Notes under the pieces: model-generated
Told to the model about the DNA's origin: nothing
Database searches by the model: none
What the model saw: only the letters and a program-made list of their open reading frames with translations
Origin: Sphingobium sp. MI1205
GTDB taxonomy: Bacteria > Pseudomonadota > Alphaproteobacteria > Sphingomonadales > Sphingomonadaceae
Assembly: GCF_001563285.1 (NCBI RefSeq)
Contig: NZ_CP005188.1
Coordinates: forward strand, 3,043,501 to 3,107,500
Direction of reading: 5' to 3'
DNA: 64,000 nt
Part shown: piece after piece, positions 31,261-43,363 of the stretch
Layout: every line of letters starts with the position of its first letter
How positions within the stretch are numbered: position 1 is the stretch's first letter
Position numbers and translations under genes: made by a program

Positions 31261-31876
31261 TGAAACGGGCCTCCAGCTTTTCGACCGCGGCGCGGGTAAG
31301 CACCAGCGAATCGGCTTTCAGGATGTCGTAAACGTTGGCGCCAACGGCCGGCAGCAGGTTCACGCCGATGATGTTGGCCGAAGCCTTCGCAAAGCTGACG
31401 TTGACCGCATCGCCATCGATAAACAGCGCCTTGGTCAGGTTCAGCTTGGCGAGGTGCGCGACGAGCGCCTTGGTCTTGCCCTCCGCGACGTCCAGATTGT
31501 CGAGGACGATCAACGAACCATCCTTCGCCTTCGACGACAGAGCCATTTTCAGGCCGAGCGCACGAATCTTCTTGTTGAGATCGTGCCCAAAGTCGCGAGC
31601 GCGGGCACCATGAGCCTTACCACCGCCGATAAACACGGGCGCCCTGCGATCGCCGTGACGGGCAGTACCGCCGCCCTTTTGACGGCCGAACTTCTTGCCG
31701 GTGCGGGCAACGTCCGAACGCTCACGGGTGGCGCGGGCAGGCGCCCGGCGCTTTTCGAGCTGCCAAGTGACGACGCGGTGCAGGATGTCGGTGCGGGGCT
31801 CAACGCCGAACACGGCATCGTTGAGCTCCAGGTCACCAGCAGCCTGCGCGTCGAGGGTCTGTACATTGACCTTCAT
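31253..31876 (-). CDS. rplD: 50S ribosomal protein L4
   Basis: 207 residues. The tunnel loop ([20 protein letters not shown], near residues 65-85) is characteristic. In E. coli L4 represses the S10 operon by attenuation and translational control; whether this holds here is unknown. Three bases separate it from rplC. Confidence 0.97.
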   Translation of the reverse strand: MKVNVQTLDAQAAGDLELNDAVFGVEPRTDILHRVVTWQLEKRRAPARATRERSDVARTGKKFGRQKGGGTARHGDRRAPVFIGGGKAHGARARDFGHDLNKKIRALGLKMALSSKAKDGSLIVLDNLDVAEGKTKALVAHLAKLNLTKALFIDGDAVNVSFAKASANIIGVNLLPAVGANVYDILKADSLVLTRAAVEKLEARFNG

Positions 31877-31879
31877 GAT

Positions 31880-32638
31880 TTAGCCCTCCTGGCCTTCGGT
31901 CGCTTCGGGAGCAGCAGCTTCTTCAGCAGGCGTCTCGGCCGGAGCGGGGTTGCTGTTGGCGGCCGCCTTCAGGCTCGCTGGATAAGGAGCATCTGCCGGG
32001 CGCTTCACCTTAACGGCGTCGCTGACGGTCAGCCAGGTGCCCTTGGCGCCTGGTACGCTGCCCTTCACGAAGAGAAGGCCGCGCTCGACATCGGTGCGCA
32101 CGATTTCCAGATTCTGCTGGGTCCGTTCGCGATCGCCCATATGGCCCGCCATCTTCTTGTTCTTGAAGACGCGGCCCGGATCCTGGCGGTTACCAGTCGA
32201 ACCATGCGCACGGTGACTGATCGACACGCCGTGGGTGGCGCGCATACCGCCGAAGCCCCAGCGCTTCATGGCGCCGGCGAAACCCTTACCCTGGGTGTGA
32301 CCGGCAACATCGACCAGCTGGCCGGCGATGAAATGGTCAGCGGCGATTTCTGCGCCGACATCGAGGAGCGCATCCTCGGCGACACGGAATTCCACCAGAC
32401 GCGCCTTCGGCTCCACTTCCGCCTTGGCGAAATGACCGCGCTGCGGCTTGGCAACATTCTTGACCTTCGCAACACCCGCACCGAGCTGAACTGCGACATA
32501 GCCGTCGCGATCAACTTCCTTGCGGGCCACGACCTGATTGCCCTCAAGGGCCAAAACCGTAACCGGAACATGCCGTCCATCCTCTTGGAACAGACGGGTC
32601 ATCCCGACTTTCTTAGCGATCACGCCTGTGCGCATCAC
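31880..32638 (-). CDS. rplC: 50S ribosomal protein L3
   Basis: 252 residues. [40 protein letters not shown] and [20 protein letters not shown] are the L3 core. About 40 extra C-terminal residues are Ala/Pro/Glu-rich ([19 protein letters not shown]), a low-complexity acidic tail absent from E. coli L3. A 269-base gap with a terminator-like hairpin separates it from rpsJ. Confidence 0.97.
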   Translation of the reverse strand: MMRTGVIAKKVGMTRLFQEDGRHVPVTVLALEGNQVVARKEVDRDGYVAVQLGAGVAKVKNVAKPQRGHFAKAEVEPKARLVEFRVAEDALLDVGAEIAADHFIAGQLVDVAGHTQGKGFAGAMKRWGFGGMRATHGVSISHRAHGSTGNRQDPGRVFKNKKMAGHMGDRERTQQNLEIVRTDVERGLLFVKGSVPGAKGTWLTVSDAVKVKRPADAPYPASLKAAANSNPAPAETPAEEAAAPEATEGQEG

Positions 32639-32684
32639 TGATTACTCCCATAGAGGCCCGCCTTAGCAGCGGGCGTATCCAACG

Positions 32685-32714
32685 AAAAAACCGCTCAGGA
32701 TCTCTCCTTCGCGG
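32685..32714 (-). terminator. Terminator-like hairpin between rpsJ and rplC
   Basis: Minus strand: CCGC-GA-AGGA, loop GAGA, TCCT-GA-GCGG, followed directly by TTTTTTCG. The GA/GA opposition can form sheared tandem pairs, giving a continuous ten-layer stem before six uridines. It lies inside the S10 operon, so it would act as an attenuator for rplC onwards. A CCCCTATATA box just upstream (32719-32728) could be part of an internal promoter, but no good -35 was found. Confidence 0.55.
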
Positions 32715-32907
32715 CCAACCCCTATATAGATCACCCCGTCCGGGTTGGATGCCACCCCCTGCTCGGGAACAGCGACGGAGGACCAGAACCACGAGCCTTC
32801 CCGGTTCACCGGAAGGGCCGTGCGGTATCCCTTGTGTCGTTTGAGCGTCCGGATTTCCGGAATGCCCGATACCCTGCCCTCCTTTCGGAAAGCAGGGACT
32901 TGCCAGC

Positions 32908-33216
32908 TTAGGCCAGCTTGATTTCGACGTTCACGCCGGCAGCCAAGTCCAGCTTCATCAGCGCGTCGACCGTCTGCGGCGTCGGCTGCACAATGTCAAG
33001 CATACGCTTGTAGGTGCGAACCTCGAACTGCTCACGCGACTTCTTGTCGATGTGCGGACCACGGTTGACTGTGAACTTTTCGATGCGCGTCGGAAGGGGA
33101 ATCGGACCGCGAATAAGGGCACCGGTGCGGCGGGCGGTGTCGGCGATGTCGCCGGTCGCCTGATCAAGCACGCGATGATCGAACGCCTTGAGGCGAATGC
33201 GGATGTTGCTGTCCAT
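32908..33216 (-). CDS. rpsJ: 30S ribosomal protein S10
   Basis: 102 residues; also known as transcription antitermination factor Nus[21 protein letters not shown], then [20 protein letters not shown] and [18 protein letters not shown] are diagnostic. It lies between tuf (145-base gap with a hairpin) and rplC. Confidence 0.97.
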   Translation of the reverse strand: MDSNIRIRLKAFDHRVLDQATGDIADTARRTGALIRGPIPLPTRIEKFTVNRGPHIDKKSREQFEVRTYKRMLDIVQPTPQTVDALMKLDLAAGVNVEIKLA

Positions 33217-33310
33217 TGTTCCTGTACCGATGCGAAAGAGCCAATAACAAACCGCCCCTGCAATGCCCTTCTAGCTCATTCGAGCCGGAGAAAGGCGATC
33301 CGGGGCGGTT

Positions 33311-33350
33311 AAAATTCTCAGCGGCGCGAATCAGGCGATTCGCGCCGCTG
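33311..33350 (-). terminator. Hairpin behind tuf, probable terminator of the str operon
   Basis: On the minus strand CAGCGGCGCGAATC pairs with GATTCGCGCCGCTG around a four-base loop, a perfect 14-pair stem starting ten bases after the tuf stop, followed by AGAATTTT. The T-run is short, so termination may be partial. A second, larger stem (AACCGCCCC with GGGGCGGTT, 33250-33258 and 33302-33310) lies between it and rpsJ and ends in TTTGTT. Confidence 0.65.
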
Positions 33351-33360
33351 GCGTCCTATA

Positions 33361-34551
33361 TTACTTCGAGATCGTACCGACAACCCCGGCGCCGACGGTG
33401 CGGCCACCTTCACGGATGGCGAAGCGGAGACCCGCGTCCATCGCAATCGGAGCAATCAGCTTCACCCCGAGCTTCACGTTGTCGCCGGGCATGACCATCT
33501 CAGTGCCCTCGGGCAGGATGACTTCGCCGGTGACATCCGTGGTGCGGAAGTAGAACTGCGGACGATAGTTCGCGAAGAACGGAGTGTGACGGCCGCCTTC
33601 TTCCTTCGACAGCACATACACTTCAGCGTCGAACTCGGTGTGCGGGGTGACCGAACCGGGCTTGGCCAGAACCTGGCCACGCTCGACGTCTTCACGGCCA
33701 ACACCACGCACCAGCGCACCGATGTTGTCGCCTGCGCGACCTTCGTCCAGCAGCTTACGGAACATTTCAACGCCCGTGACGGTGGTCTTGCGGGTGTCCT
33801 TGATGCCGACGATCTCGACTTCTTCACCCACCTTGACGATGCCGGTTTCGACGCGGCCGGTCACGACGGTGCCGCGACCCGAGATCGAGAACACGTCTTC
33901 GATCGGCATCAGGAACGGCTTGTCAACCGGACGCTCCGGCTGCGGAATCCAGCTGTCGACAGCAGCCATCAGCTTCAGAACGGCGTCATGGCCGATTTCA
34001 GGAGTCTTGTCCTGCAGAGCAGCGACAGCCGAACCGGGGATGATCGGAATATTGTCGCCGTCGAAATCATAGGAGCTCAACAGCTCGCGGATTTCCAGCT
34101 CGACCAGCTCGAGGATTTCAGCGTCATCGACAAGGTCAACCTTGTTCATGAACACGACGAGCTGCGGAACGCCGACCTGCTTGGCGAGCAGGATGTGCTC
34201 ACGGGTCTGGGGCATCGGGCCGTCGGTAGCCGAAACAACGAGAATCGCGCCGTCCATCTGAGCCGCACCGGTGATCATGTTCTTGACGTAGTCAGCGTGA
34301 CCCGGGCAGTCGACGTGCGCATAGTGACGCGCTTCAGTCTCATACTCGACGTGCGCGGTCGAGATGGTGATGCCACGCTCGCGCTCTTCAGGAGCCTTGT
34401 CGATGTTGTCATAGCTGGTGAAGGTCGCACCGCCGGTTTCGGCGAGAACCTTGGTGATCGCCGCGGTCAGCGAGGTCTTGCCATGGTCGACGTGACCGAT
34501 GGTGCCGATGTTGCAGTGCGGCTTGTTCCGCTCAAACTTAGCCTTAGCCAT
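33361..34551 (-). CDS. tuf: Elongation factor Tu
   Basis: GTPase delivering aminoacyl-tRNA to the ribosome. The 396 residues hold the P-loop GHVDHGKT (19-26), [20 protein letters not shown], the NKVD motif and [12 protein letters not shown]. It is the last gene of rpsL-rpsG-fusA-tuf. Whether a second tuf copy exists elsewhere cannot be seen here. Confidence 0.98.
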   Translation of the reverse strand: MAKAKFERNKPHCNIGTIGHVDHGKTSLTAAITKVLAETGGATFTSYDNIDKAPEERERGITISTAHVEYETEARHYAHVDCPGHADYVKNMITGAAQMDGAILVVSATDGPMPQTREHILLAKQVGVPQLVVFMNKVDLVDDAEILELVELEIRELLSSYDFDGDNIPIIPGSAVAALQDKTPEIGHDAVLKLMAAVDSWIPQPERPVDKPFLMPIEDVFSISGRGTVVTGRVETGIVKVGEEVEIVGIKDTRKTTVTGVEMFRKLLDEGRAGDNIGALVRGVGREDVERGQVLAKPGSVTPHTEFDAEVYVLSKEEGGRHTPFFANYRPQFYFRTTDVTGEVILPEGTEMVMPGDNVKLGVKLIAPIAMDAGLRFAIREGGRTVGAGVVGTISK

Positions 34552-34687
34552 TTTTATCCTACCTTCTAATCAAATCAGCTTGGTCAGACCGCTCGGCCGC
34601 GCCTCGCGAAGGCGCGTCCATAGCAGCAAATTCACAGATTACCAGCCCCTAACCGAGCCGTTTTCACGGCCCGGCCGAGGAAAATCA

Positions 34688-36781
<2,094 letters not shown>

Positions 36782-36933
36782 GATGCTTCTCCGTTGCCGG
36801 CACGCCGGCGGTGAGTGAATGAGTCTTGCGGCTGGCCCCTAAACCAATCCGTCCGCCATGGGTAGCCCCACGGCGAACGGACCGATCTTCAAAACCAAGT
36901 TGGCGGAGCGGGCACCGGGGCGCCCGCCACTCC

Positions 36934-37404
36934 TTACCAGCGGTAGTGCGAGAAGGCGCGGTTCGCTTCCGCCATGCGGTGCGTGTCTTCGCGCTTCTTG
37001 ACGGCATTGCCGCGGTTGTTGGCAGCGTCCAGCAACTCGCCCGACAGGCGGGCGGCCATGGTGGTTTCGCTGCGGTTGCGCGAAGCCGTGATCAGCCAGC
37101 GGATGGCCAGCGCCTGAGCGCGCTCGGGGCGCACTTCGACGGGGACCTGGTAGGTCGCACCACCAACACGGCGGCTACGGACTTCGATGCCGGGCTTCAC
37201 ATTGTTGAGCGCATCATGGAACATCGCGATCGGGTCCTTCTTGGACTTCGTCTCGACGGTTTCGAGCGCACCGTACACGATGGACTCTGCAACGGCCTTC
37301 TTGCCGTCTTGCATGATGCTGTTCATGAACTTCGACAGCACGATATCACCGAACTTGGGATCGGGAAGGATAACGCGCTTTTCGGGGCGACGACGACGTG
37401 ACAT
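36934..37404 (-). CDS. rpsG: 30S ribosomal protein S7
   Basis: 156 residues. [20 protein letters not shown], then [20 protein letters not shown] and the ending [13 protein letters not shown] identify S7. In E. coli S7 is the autogenous repressor of the str operon. A 152-base gap with GC-rich pairing but no T-run leads to fusA. Confidence 0.97.
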   Translation of the reverse strand: MSRRRRPEKRVILPDPKFGDIVLSKFMNSIMQDGKKAVAESIVYGALETVETKSKKDPIAMFHDALNNVKPGIEVRSRRVGGATYQVPVEVRPERAQALAIRWLITASRNRSETTMAARLSGELLDAANNRGNAVKKREDTHRMAEANRAFSHYRW

Positions 37405-37419
37405 ATTACTGGTCTCCCC

Positions 37420-37791
37420 TTACTTCGGACGCTTCGCGCCGTACTTCGAACGGCTCTGCTTACGGTCCTTGACGCCCTGGGTATCCAGAACGCCGCGCAG
37501 CACGTGGTAACGCACACCGGGAAGATCGCGTACGCGGCCGCCACGGATCAGCACGACGCTGTGCTCCTGAAGGTTGTGGCCTTCACCCGGAATGTAGGTG
37601 ATGACTTCGCGCTGGTTGACCAGACGCACCTTCGCCACCTTGCGGAGAGCCGAGTTCGGCTTCTTCGGGGTCGTCGTGTAAACACGGGTGCAAACGCCGC
37701 GCTTTTGCGGGTTTGCTTCCATTGCAGGGACCTTCGACTTGGTCTTCTGCAGCTCGCGGCCCTTGCGGACCAGCTGGTTGATCGTTGGCAT
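37420..37791 (-). CDS. rpsL: 30S ribosomal protein S12
   Basis: 123 residues from [12 protein letters not shown]; four codons upstream an in-frame ATG exists but S12 proteins start with MPTI. The decoding loops [19 protein letters not shown] and [20 protein letters not shown] are intact and carry the lysines and flanking residues of the streptomycin-sensitive form. It is the first gene of the str operon, about 195 bases behind a good promoter. Confidence 0.97.
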   Translation of the reverse strand: MPTINQLVRKGRELQKTKSKVPAMEANPQKRGVCTRVYTTTPKKPNSALRKVAKVRLVNQREVITYIPGEGHNLQEHSVVLIRGGRVRDLPGVRYHVLRGVLDTQGVKDRKQSRSKYGAKRPK

Positions 37792-37992
37792 GAAGCCCTT
37801 CACCTTTTCAGTTACTTTACCGGAACCATCCCCGCGTTGCTTGCCGCTGAAGGCACAAATCCTCCAAACAGCAAAGGCCCCGGTGGGCAGATGCCCGCTG
37901 GAGCCGCAAGAGCAGCCGGCAATGTTCAGCTCTGCCTAGCGCCATCGACCTGAAGACGAATCCTCAATGCATCCGGTAGCTGAGCAGGCGCG

Positions 37993-38021
37993 CCTATAAC
38001 CATGGCGCCTTTCAGGGTCAA
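37993..38021 (-). promoter_or_regulatory. Sigma-70 promoter of the str operon
   Basis: On the minus strand TTGACC (-35, at 38016-38021), a 17-base spacer, and TATAGG (-10, at 37993-37998). Transcription would start near 37986, giving a leader of about 195 bases before rpsL. No intrinsic terminator was seen in that leader. The rest of the stretch 37804-38149 holds no gene. Confidence 0.7.
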
Positions 38022-38149
38022 GCGGAGTCCCGATGCGCTCCGTTTCCCACTCAGCCCGGAATGGTGAACAACCGTTTTAGGAAATTGATAACGGTCGCCA
38101 AGCTATTGTTTCGTAAAGGGCGCTCCGACGACGCTCACTTGGACAGGTC

Positions 38150-40435
38150 GTGACGCAACTATCTTCTTTCACTGGCGAATTTCGTGATCCGGCTAGAGAG
38201 GCCGCCTTCCAGGGGCAGCGCCTGCCGGAATCCTGTCGCCAAGCGCGAACGCTGTTCTTTCTGTCCGCAATTCTCAATGCGCTATTCCTGCTGAGCGACT
38301 GGCGCTTCGCCGGTACGGCGCATTTCTGGATCGCCGTCCCGGCGCGTGTGACGGTCGTCCTCTGGTCGCTCTTCTGCCTGTCGCTCAGCAGCCGCCTGGC
38401 CGATTTCAAAGCGGTCGAACGGCTGTGCTTCATCTGGCAGATCGTGACCGCCATAGGTGTCGCATTCCTGGTCACCTCGCGCAGCGATATCGCGATATTC
38501 GTGTTGGTGATGCTGCCGCTGGTCTTCTACCTCGTGGTGCCGACCAGCTTTCGCGGCAATTTCGGCGGCGGCCTGGGATGTGGCATCCTGCTGCTGGCCG
38601 GCTATCTCGCGCCCGCGCCGTTATCCCCTACAATGCCGGGCATGCTGATGGCGGGACTGATGCTCCACTGCAGCATGTGGATCGCCATCAGCCGCACCAA
38701 TCGCCTCCAGCGTCAGGAATGGGTGGCTAGCCAGGCGGCGCAGGACGCGCGCGCAGCCCTGGCAAGCAATGGCGAAACGCTGGAGCGCATGTTCATGAGC
38801 GTGCCAATCCCATTGCTGGTAACGCGCCCTGGCGGAACGGTCGTCCGCTTCAACGACGCGGCAGCCCGTACTTTTGGTTCGGATGGTGATATTTCGCGCG
38901 TTCAAGTACTCGGCGAAGGGGCTGCGGCTCAGGCCAGCCTCCGCGACCGGATATCCTCCGGCGACGCGGTCGATAATCAGGAATGCCGGATCGTTGCCAA
39001 GGATGCCATGGTTCACGACGTTTTGCTGGCGTCTCGTCCGATCGCGATCGGAGGCGAAGATTGCGTGCTTTCCAGCATTGTCGATATTACCGACCGCAAG
39101 AATGCGGAGCGGCACCTCGCCCATCTGGCCATGACCGATGCGCTCACTGGCCTTGCCAACCGGTCGCATTTCATGGCGACGCTGACCCAGGCGGTAAGCG
39201 CGACCAGCCGGACCGGCGGGCTGATGGCCGTGGTGCTGATCGACGTCGATGAGTTCAAGCGAATCAATGACAGCGCGGGCCACGATGCCGGCGACGCACT
39301 GCTGTGCGCGGTGGCTGAGCGGCTGCGGGCGGCGGTGCGGCCCGGCGATCTTGTCGCCCGCATGGGCGGCGACGAATTTGCCGTGCTGCTCACCCGCCTG
39401 CGCAACGCCTCCGATCTGGAGGCGATTCTCGCGCGCATGACGACACAATTGCACCAGCCGCTTAGCCATGGCGCTCGCGATGTGGACTGCCGGGTCAGCA
39501 TGGGCGTCGCACTGTTCCCCGAGCATGCTGGCGACATTGCCGATCTGATGAAGTTCGCGGACATCGCGCTTTATGAGGCGAAGAATGGTGGCCGCGGCCG
39601 GGCTTGCCTGTTCGAACCCTGGCTGCTGGACCGCTGGCAACGCGAGGCCAGGATGCTGGAACGTGCACGTCATGCGCTGGTGCATGCGCCACCCGCCCCC
39701 TGGTATCAGCCAAAAATCGATCTTGCGACCGGCGCCATAATCGGTTTCGAAGCGCTGCTTCGCTGCGTCCGAACGGATGGATCGATCATCATGCCCGGCG
39801 AAATAGCCGCCGCGTTCGAGCATTCGGAATTGGGACGCAAGATCACCGATCGGATGCTGGAACAGGTACTCGCCGACTGTCGGCGCTGGCAGGATCTTGG
39901 CCTCGATATCGGCCATGTCGCCATTAATGTGCCAGGCGTGGAATTGCATGACAGCGGCTTTCCCGACCGTTTGTTAGCGCAGTTGGAAAGTGTGGGCGTG
40001 CCGCCTTCACGAATAGAGCTTGAGGTGACGGAGTCCGTATTCCTTGGCCGCAACGCCGAAGTCGTGGAACGCAGCCTGCATCAGCTCAGCGACGCGGGCC
40101 TATCGATCGCGCTGGACGATTTTGGCACCGGCTATGCCTCGCTCTCGCATTTGAAACAGTTTCCGATCGACGTCATCAAGATCGACCAACGCTTCGTTCG
40201 CGACCTGGAAACCGACCCCGATGATGCAGCGATCGTCAGGACGCTGCTCAACCTGGCCTACAGCCTGAACATCCGCACCGTCGCCGAGGGCGTCGAAAAT
40301 AGGCACCAACTAAACTATCTGCGGGCGGGCGGATGCCATTATGCGCAAGGATTTCATTTCGGCGCCGCTGTACCCGCAATTATGGTGCCGACCTTGCTAC
40401 GCTCGGCCCGAACGACCCGCTCTCAAAACGCCTGA
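38150..40435 (+). CDS. Membrane-bound GGDEF-EAL (c-di-GMP) protein
   Basis: 761 residues starting at GTG 38150. About five membrane segments occupy residues 35-180, then a PAS-like region (about 195-320), a GGDEF domain and an EAL domain. GGDEF is intact at 406-410 and an inhibitory-site RxxD (RPGD) precedes it by five residues, so cyclase activity with product inhibition is expected. In the phosphodiesterase half, Glu534 starts EAL, and NVPGVEL, ELEVTES, DDFGTGYASLSHL, IKIDQRFV and AEGVE are all present, so both activities look possible. It is divergent from the str operon. Confidence 0.94.
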   Translation: MTQLSSFTGEFRDPAREAAFQGQRLPESCRQARTLFFLSAILNALFLLSDWRFAGTAHFWIAVPARVTVVLWSLFCLSLSSRLADFKAVERLCFIWQIVTAIGVAFLVTSRSDIAIFVLVMLPLVFYLVVPTSFRGNFGGGLGCGILLLAGYLAPAPLSPTMPGMLMAGLMLHCSMWIAISRTNRLQRQEWVASQAAQDARAALASNGETLERMFMSVPIPLLVTRPGGTVVRFNDAAARTFGSDGDISRVQVLGEGAAAQASLRDRISSGDAVDNQECRIVAKDAMVHDVLLASRPIAIGGEDCVLSSIVDITDRKNAERHLAHLAMTDALTGLANRSHFMATLTQAVSATSRTGGLMAVVLIDVDEFKRINDSAGHDAGDALLCAVAERLRAAVRPGDLVARMGGDEFAVLLTRLRNASDLEAILARMTTQLHQPLSHGARDVDCRVSMGVALFPEHAGDIADLMKFADIALYEAKNGGRGRACLFEPWLLDRWQREARMLERARHALVHAPPAPWYQPKIDLATGAIIGFEALLRCVRTDGSIIMPGEIAAAFEHSELGRKITDRMLEQVLADCRRWQDLGLDIGHVAINVPGVELHDSGFPDRLLAQLESVGVPPSRIELEVTESVFLGRNAEVVERSLHQLSDAGLSIALDDFGTGYASLSHLKQFPIDVIKIDQRFVRDLETDPDDAAIVRTLLNLAYSLNIRTVAEGVENRHQLNYLRAGGCHYAQGFHFGAAVPAIMVPTLLRSARTTRSQNA

Positions 40436-40589
40436 AAAATTTGCCTTTGTCGGGAACCGTAACCCCGATTGCACGTTTCAGCCCGCCTTCATTTCGACTC
40501 GTCACGAGTCCGCCGGTGCGGATTCGCGCGCTCTTCCTGCATTTGCTAGCGCCCCGATTCTCGAAAAATCGAATGCGGGGTCGCAATTG

Positions 40590-41777
40590 TTGTATCGAAC
40601 CAAGAAGAGGGTTGCTGCCCTCTGGGTCAGGATTATTACCCTGTGCCCCGAGCGGGAAATCTTCCTGCGGTCTGACGGACAGGTCAAATTCATACGCATA
40701 TCTACCCGCGTTCAACTGCTGGCGGCGGCGCTTCTTTGCGCGCTTTTGATGGGAGCGGCCGCACTTTCACTCTCGATGGTCTCTGACCGCTCGGCTGTGG
40801 CGCACGAGCGCGCCGCAATAGACGCCGAGCGCAAGGCGGTCGCCAAGGCGTCCGATAAGGTGGAGAGCTATCGCCGGTCGGTGGAGACACTCGCCCGCGA
40901 CCTTCAGGCGCGGCAGGATTTCATGGACGATCTTTACCGCACCCATTTCGGCGATGAGGAAAGCGACGCCGCAGAAGGATTGGTGGGCAAGTCGGACAAG
41001 GCGGCAGCCAAGGGTGGCTCTCCCGCTCTCAAGCTCCAGATCAGCGCCTCTTCAGAAGCCCAGCCCCTGCTGACGATCGATGCCCGTCAGCGCCGGTTCG
41101 CCATGCTGCTGACCGATGCCGTGAAGCGGCGTGCCGACAAAACGGCGGCGGCGATCCGCAGTTTCGGCCTCAATCCCGATGCCCTGGCGCGTACCGCCGC
41201 GCGTGCGCAAGGCGGCCCCTTTGTGCCATGGCGCGGCCAGCGCGACGCGATGCCGCAGGAATTTGAACGGCTGACGGACGCGCTGTCCCGCATGGAGTTT
41301 CTGGAGAGCAGCCTGATGACGATTCCGTCGGGCCGCCCCACTTTGGCGCCGATGCAATCCAGTTCATACGGCTATCGCCGCGACCCGTTCAACGGCCACG
41401 CGGCCTTTCATGCGGGCATCGACTTTCCCGGCAGCCATGGCCAGCCGATCCTGGCCGCCGCAGCTGGCAAGATCAGCTTTGTCGGCCAGCGCAGCGGCTA
41501 TGGCAATGTGGTAGAGGTTAGTCACGGTAATGGTCTCATGACCCGCTACGCCCATCTGTCGGGCTTTGCCGCCCGGGTCGGCCAGCAGGTCGGCCGGGGC
41601 GCGATGATCGCTCGCATGGGATCGACCGGCCGTTCTACTGGCGACCATCTGCATTTCGAGGTGCGGCTGAACGGCGAACCCATCAATCCCCGCCGTTTCC
41701 TGGATGCCCGGAAAGACGTTCTCCAGGTGCAGCGGGTCGCAACTGCCCGCCTCGCCGATGTCGGCGATCGGGGTTAG
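40590..41777 (+). CDS. M23 family metallopeptidase with coiled-coil region
   Basis: Envelope peptidoglycan endopeptidase. The frame is open from inside the preceding gene, but no ATG or GTG lies between 40435 and the protein body, so TTG 40590 (or 40587) is the best start guess, giving about 395 residues. A membrane segment (LLAAALLCALLMGAAALSL) is followed by a coiled coil (residues about 65-110) and a LytM domain. The zinc ligands are complete: His274 and Asp278 in HAGID, and His353, His355 in DHLHFE. It is therefore an active-type enzyme, not an EnvC-like activator. Confidence 0.85.
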   Translation: MYRTKKRVAALWVRIITLCPEREIFLRSDGQVKFIRISTRVQLLAAALLCALLMGAAALSLSMVSDRSAVAHERAAIDAERKAVAKASDKVESYRRSVETLARDLQARQDFMDDLYRTHFGDEESDAAEGLVGKSDKAAAKGGSPALKLQISASSEAQPLLTIDARQRRFAMLLTDAVKRRADKTAAAIRSFGLNPDALARTAARAQGGPFVPWRGQRDAMPQEFERLTDALSRMEFLESSLMTIPSGRPTLAPMQSSSYGYRRDPFNGHAAFHAGIDFPGSHGQPILAAAAGKISFVGQRSGYGNVVEVSHGNGLMTRYAHLSGFAARVGQQVGRGAMIARMGSTGRSTGDHLHFEVRLNGEPINPRRFLDARKDVLQVQRVATARLADVGDRG

Positions 41778-41811
41778 ATGTGCGCCCTTTTGATCGCGTG
41801 CATTGTCATGG

Positions 41812-43320
41812 TCAGTTCACCGGAGCCCGCCTGCGATAGCTGAGCGCTTCGGCCACATGCACCCGCCCGACCTTTTCCGATCCGGCGAGGTCGGCAATGG
41901 TCCGCGCCACCCGCAGCACCCGTGTATAGCCCCTCGCCGACAGCTTCATTGCCGCTGCCGCCTGCGCCAGCAGTTCACGCCCGGCCGCGTCGGGGCCTGC
42001 TACATCCTCCAGCCGGTCGCCATCGACCTCGGCATTGGTGCGGACCCTGGTTCCCGCATAGCGCTGCGTCTGCACCTCTCGCGCCGCCGCGACCCGCGCT
42101 GCGACCTCTGTCGAACCTTCGGCGGGTGGAGGCAGGACCAGATCCGCCGCCGTCACCGCCTGCACTTCCACATGCAGGTCGATGCGGTCCAGCAACGGCC
42201 CCGATACCTTGGCCTGATAATCGGCGGCGCATCGAGGCGCGCGCGAACAAGCCAATGCCGGATCGCCCAGATGACCGCAGCGGCAGGGATTCATCGCCGC
42301 CACCAACTGCACCCGCGCCGGAAACGTGACATGTGCGTTGGCGCGCGCCACCGTGACCTCGCCGGTCTCCAGCGGCTGACGCAGGGAATCAAGAACCGTG
42401 CGCTGGAATTCGGGCAACTCATCCAGGAACAGCACGCCCAGATGCGCCATGCTGACTTCACCAGGTCGGGCCTTGTGTCCGCCGCCAACCAACGCGGCCA
42501 TGGATGCGCTGTGATGCGGATTGCGGAACGGCCGCGCGCGGCTGATCCGTCCCCCTTCCAATGATCCGGCGACGCTCGCGACCATTGAGGTTTCCAGCGC
42601 CTCGGCCGGGGTCAGTTCCGGCAATATGCCGGGCAGGCAGCTCGCCATCAGCGACTTGCCTGCTCCGGGAGGACCAACCATCAACAGGTTATGACCGCCA
42701 GCGGCAGCGATCTCCAACGCACGCTTGGCCGTCTCCTGTCCCTTTACCTGTTTCAGATCGGACGCGCGCGGCGGCGGCTCGACTGCGCCGGGCTGGGGAG
42801 GCGACAGTGCAGCGCTGCCCTTGAAATGGTTGAGAAGGCTGAGCAGGTCTGGCGCCGCGATCACTTCGACCTGGCCCGCCCATGCCGCTTCCGATCCTTG
42901 AGCGACCGGGCACACCAGGCCCAATTCCCTTTCCCCCGCGTGCAGCGCAGCAAGCAGGACGCCGGGGGTCGTGGCGATGCGGCCGTCCAGGCTCAGTTCG
43001 CCGACCACCATATAGCCGGCCAGCGTCTCCGCATCGATCACTCCCATCGCTCCCAGCAGGGCCAGGGCGATAGGCAGGTCGAAATGAGAGCCTTCCTTGG
43101 GCAGATCCGCAGGCGAAAGGTTTACCGTAATCCGCTTGGGCGGCAGCGACAGGCCTATAGCGGCGATGGCGTTGCGCACCCGTTCCCGGCTTTCCGCCAC
43201 CGCCTTGTCAGGCAGGCCCACCACGATGAAGTTGGGGAGGCCCGGGACCAGCTGGCACTGAACCTCCACGCTGCGCGCGTCCAGCCCGAGATAGGCGACC
43301 GTCGATACCGTCGAAACCAA
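41812..43320 (-). CDS. comM: YifB/ComM family Mg-chelatase-like AAA ATPase
   Basis: 502 residues from a TTG start at 43320, preceded by GGGGG as binding site; starting here avoids the overlap with rlmE that a longer frame would create. N-terminal ChlI-type domain (SVEVQCQLVPGLPNFIVVGL, residues about 15-35), Walker A GPPGAGKS, Walker B LFLDELPEF, the RNPHHSAS segment and a zinc-like cluster CRCGHLGDPALACSRAPRC. ComM is a branch-migration helicase for natural transformation in gammaproteobacteria; in other bacteria the YifB name is used and the role is less clear. Confidence 0.9.
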   Translation of the reverse strand: MVSTVSTVAYLGLDARSVEVQCQLVPGLPNFIVVGLPDKAVAESRERVRNAIAAIGLSLPPKRITVNLSPADLPKEGSHFDLPIALALLGAMGVIDAETLAGYMVVGELSLDGRIATTPGVLLAALHAGERELGLVCPVAQGSEAAWAGQVEVIAAPDLLSLLNHFKGSAALSPPQPGAVEPPPRASDLKQVKGQETAKRALEIAAAGGHNLLMVGPPGAGKSLMASCLPGILPELTPAEALETSMVASVAGSLEGGRISRARPFRNPHHSASMAALVGGGHKARPGEVSMAHLGVLFLDELPEFQRTVLDSLRQPLETGEVTVARANAHVTFPARVQLVAAMNPCRCGHLGDPALACSRAPRCAADYQAKVSGPLLDRIDLHVEVQAVTAADLVLPPPAEGSTEVAARVAAAREVQTQRYAGTRVRTNAEVDGDRLEDVAGPDAAGRELLAQAAAAMKLSARGYTRVLRVARTIADLAGSEKVGRVHVAEALSYRRRAPVN

Positions 43321-43363
43321 TGTGCCCCCGCTGTCTGAAAAAAGGCCGCTGCGTGCGGCGGCG

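Noticed and set aside
31229..32641. 470-codon plus-strand frame opposite rplD and rplC
   Set aside because: Antisense shadow of L4 and L3; no family features.
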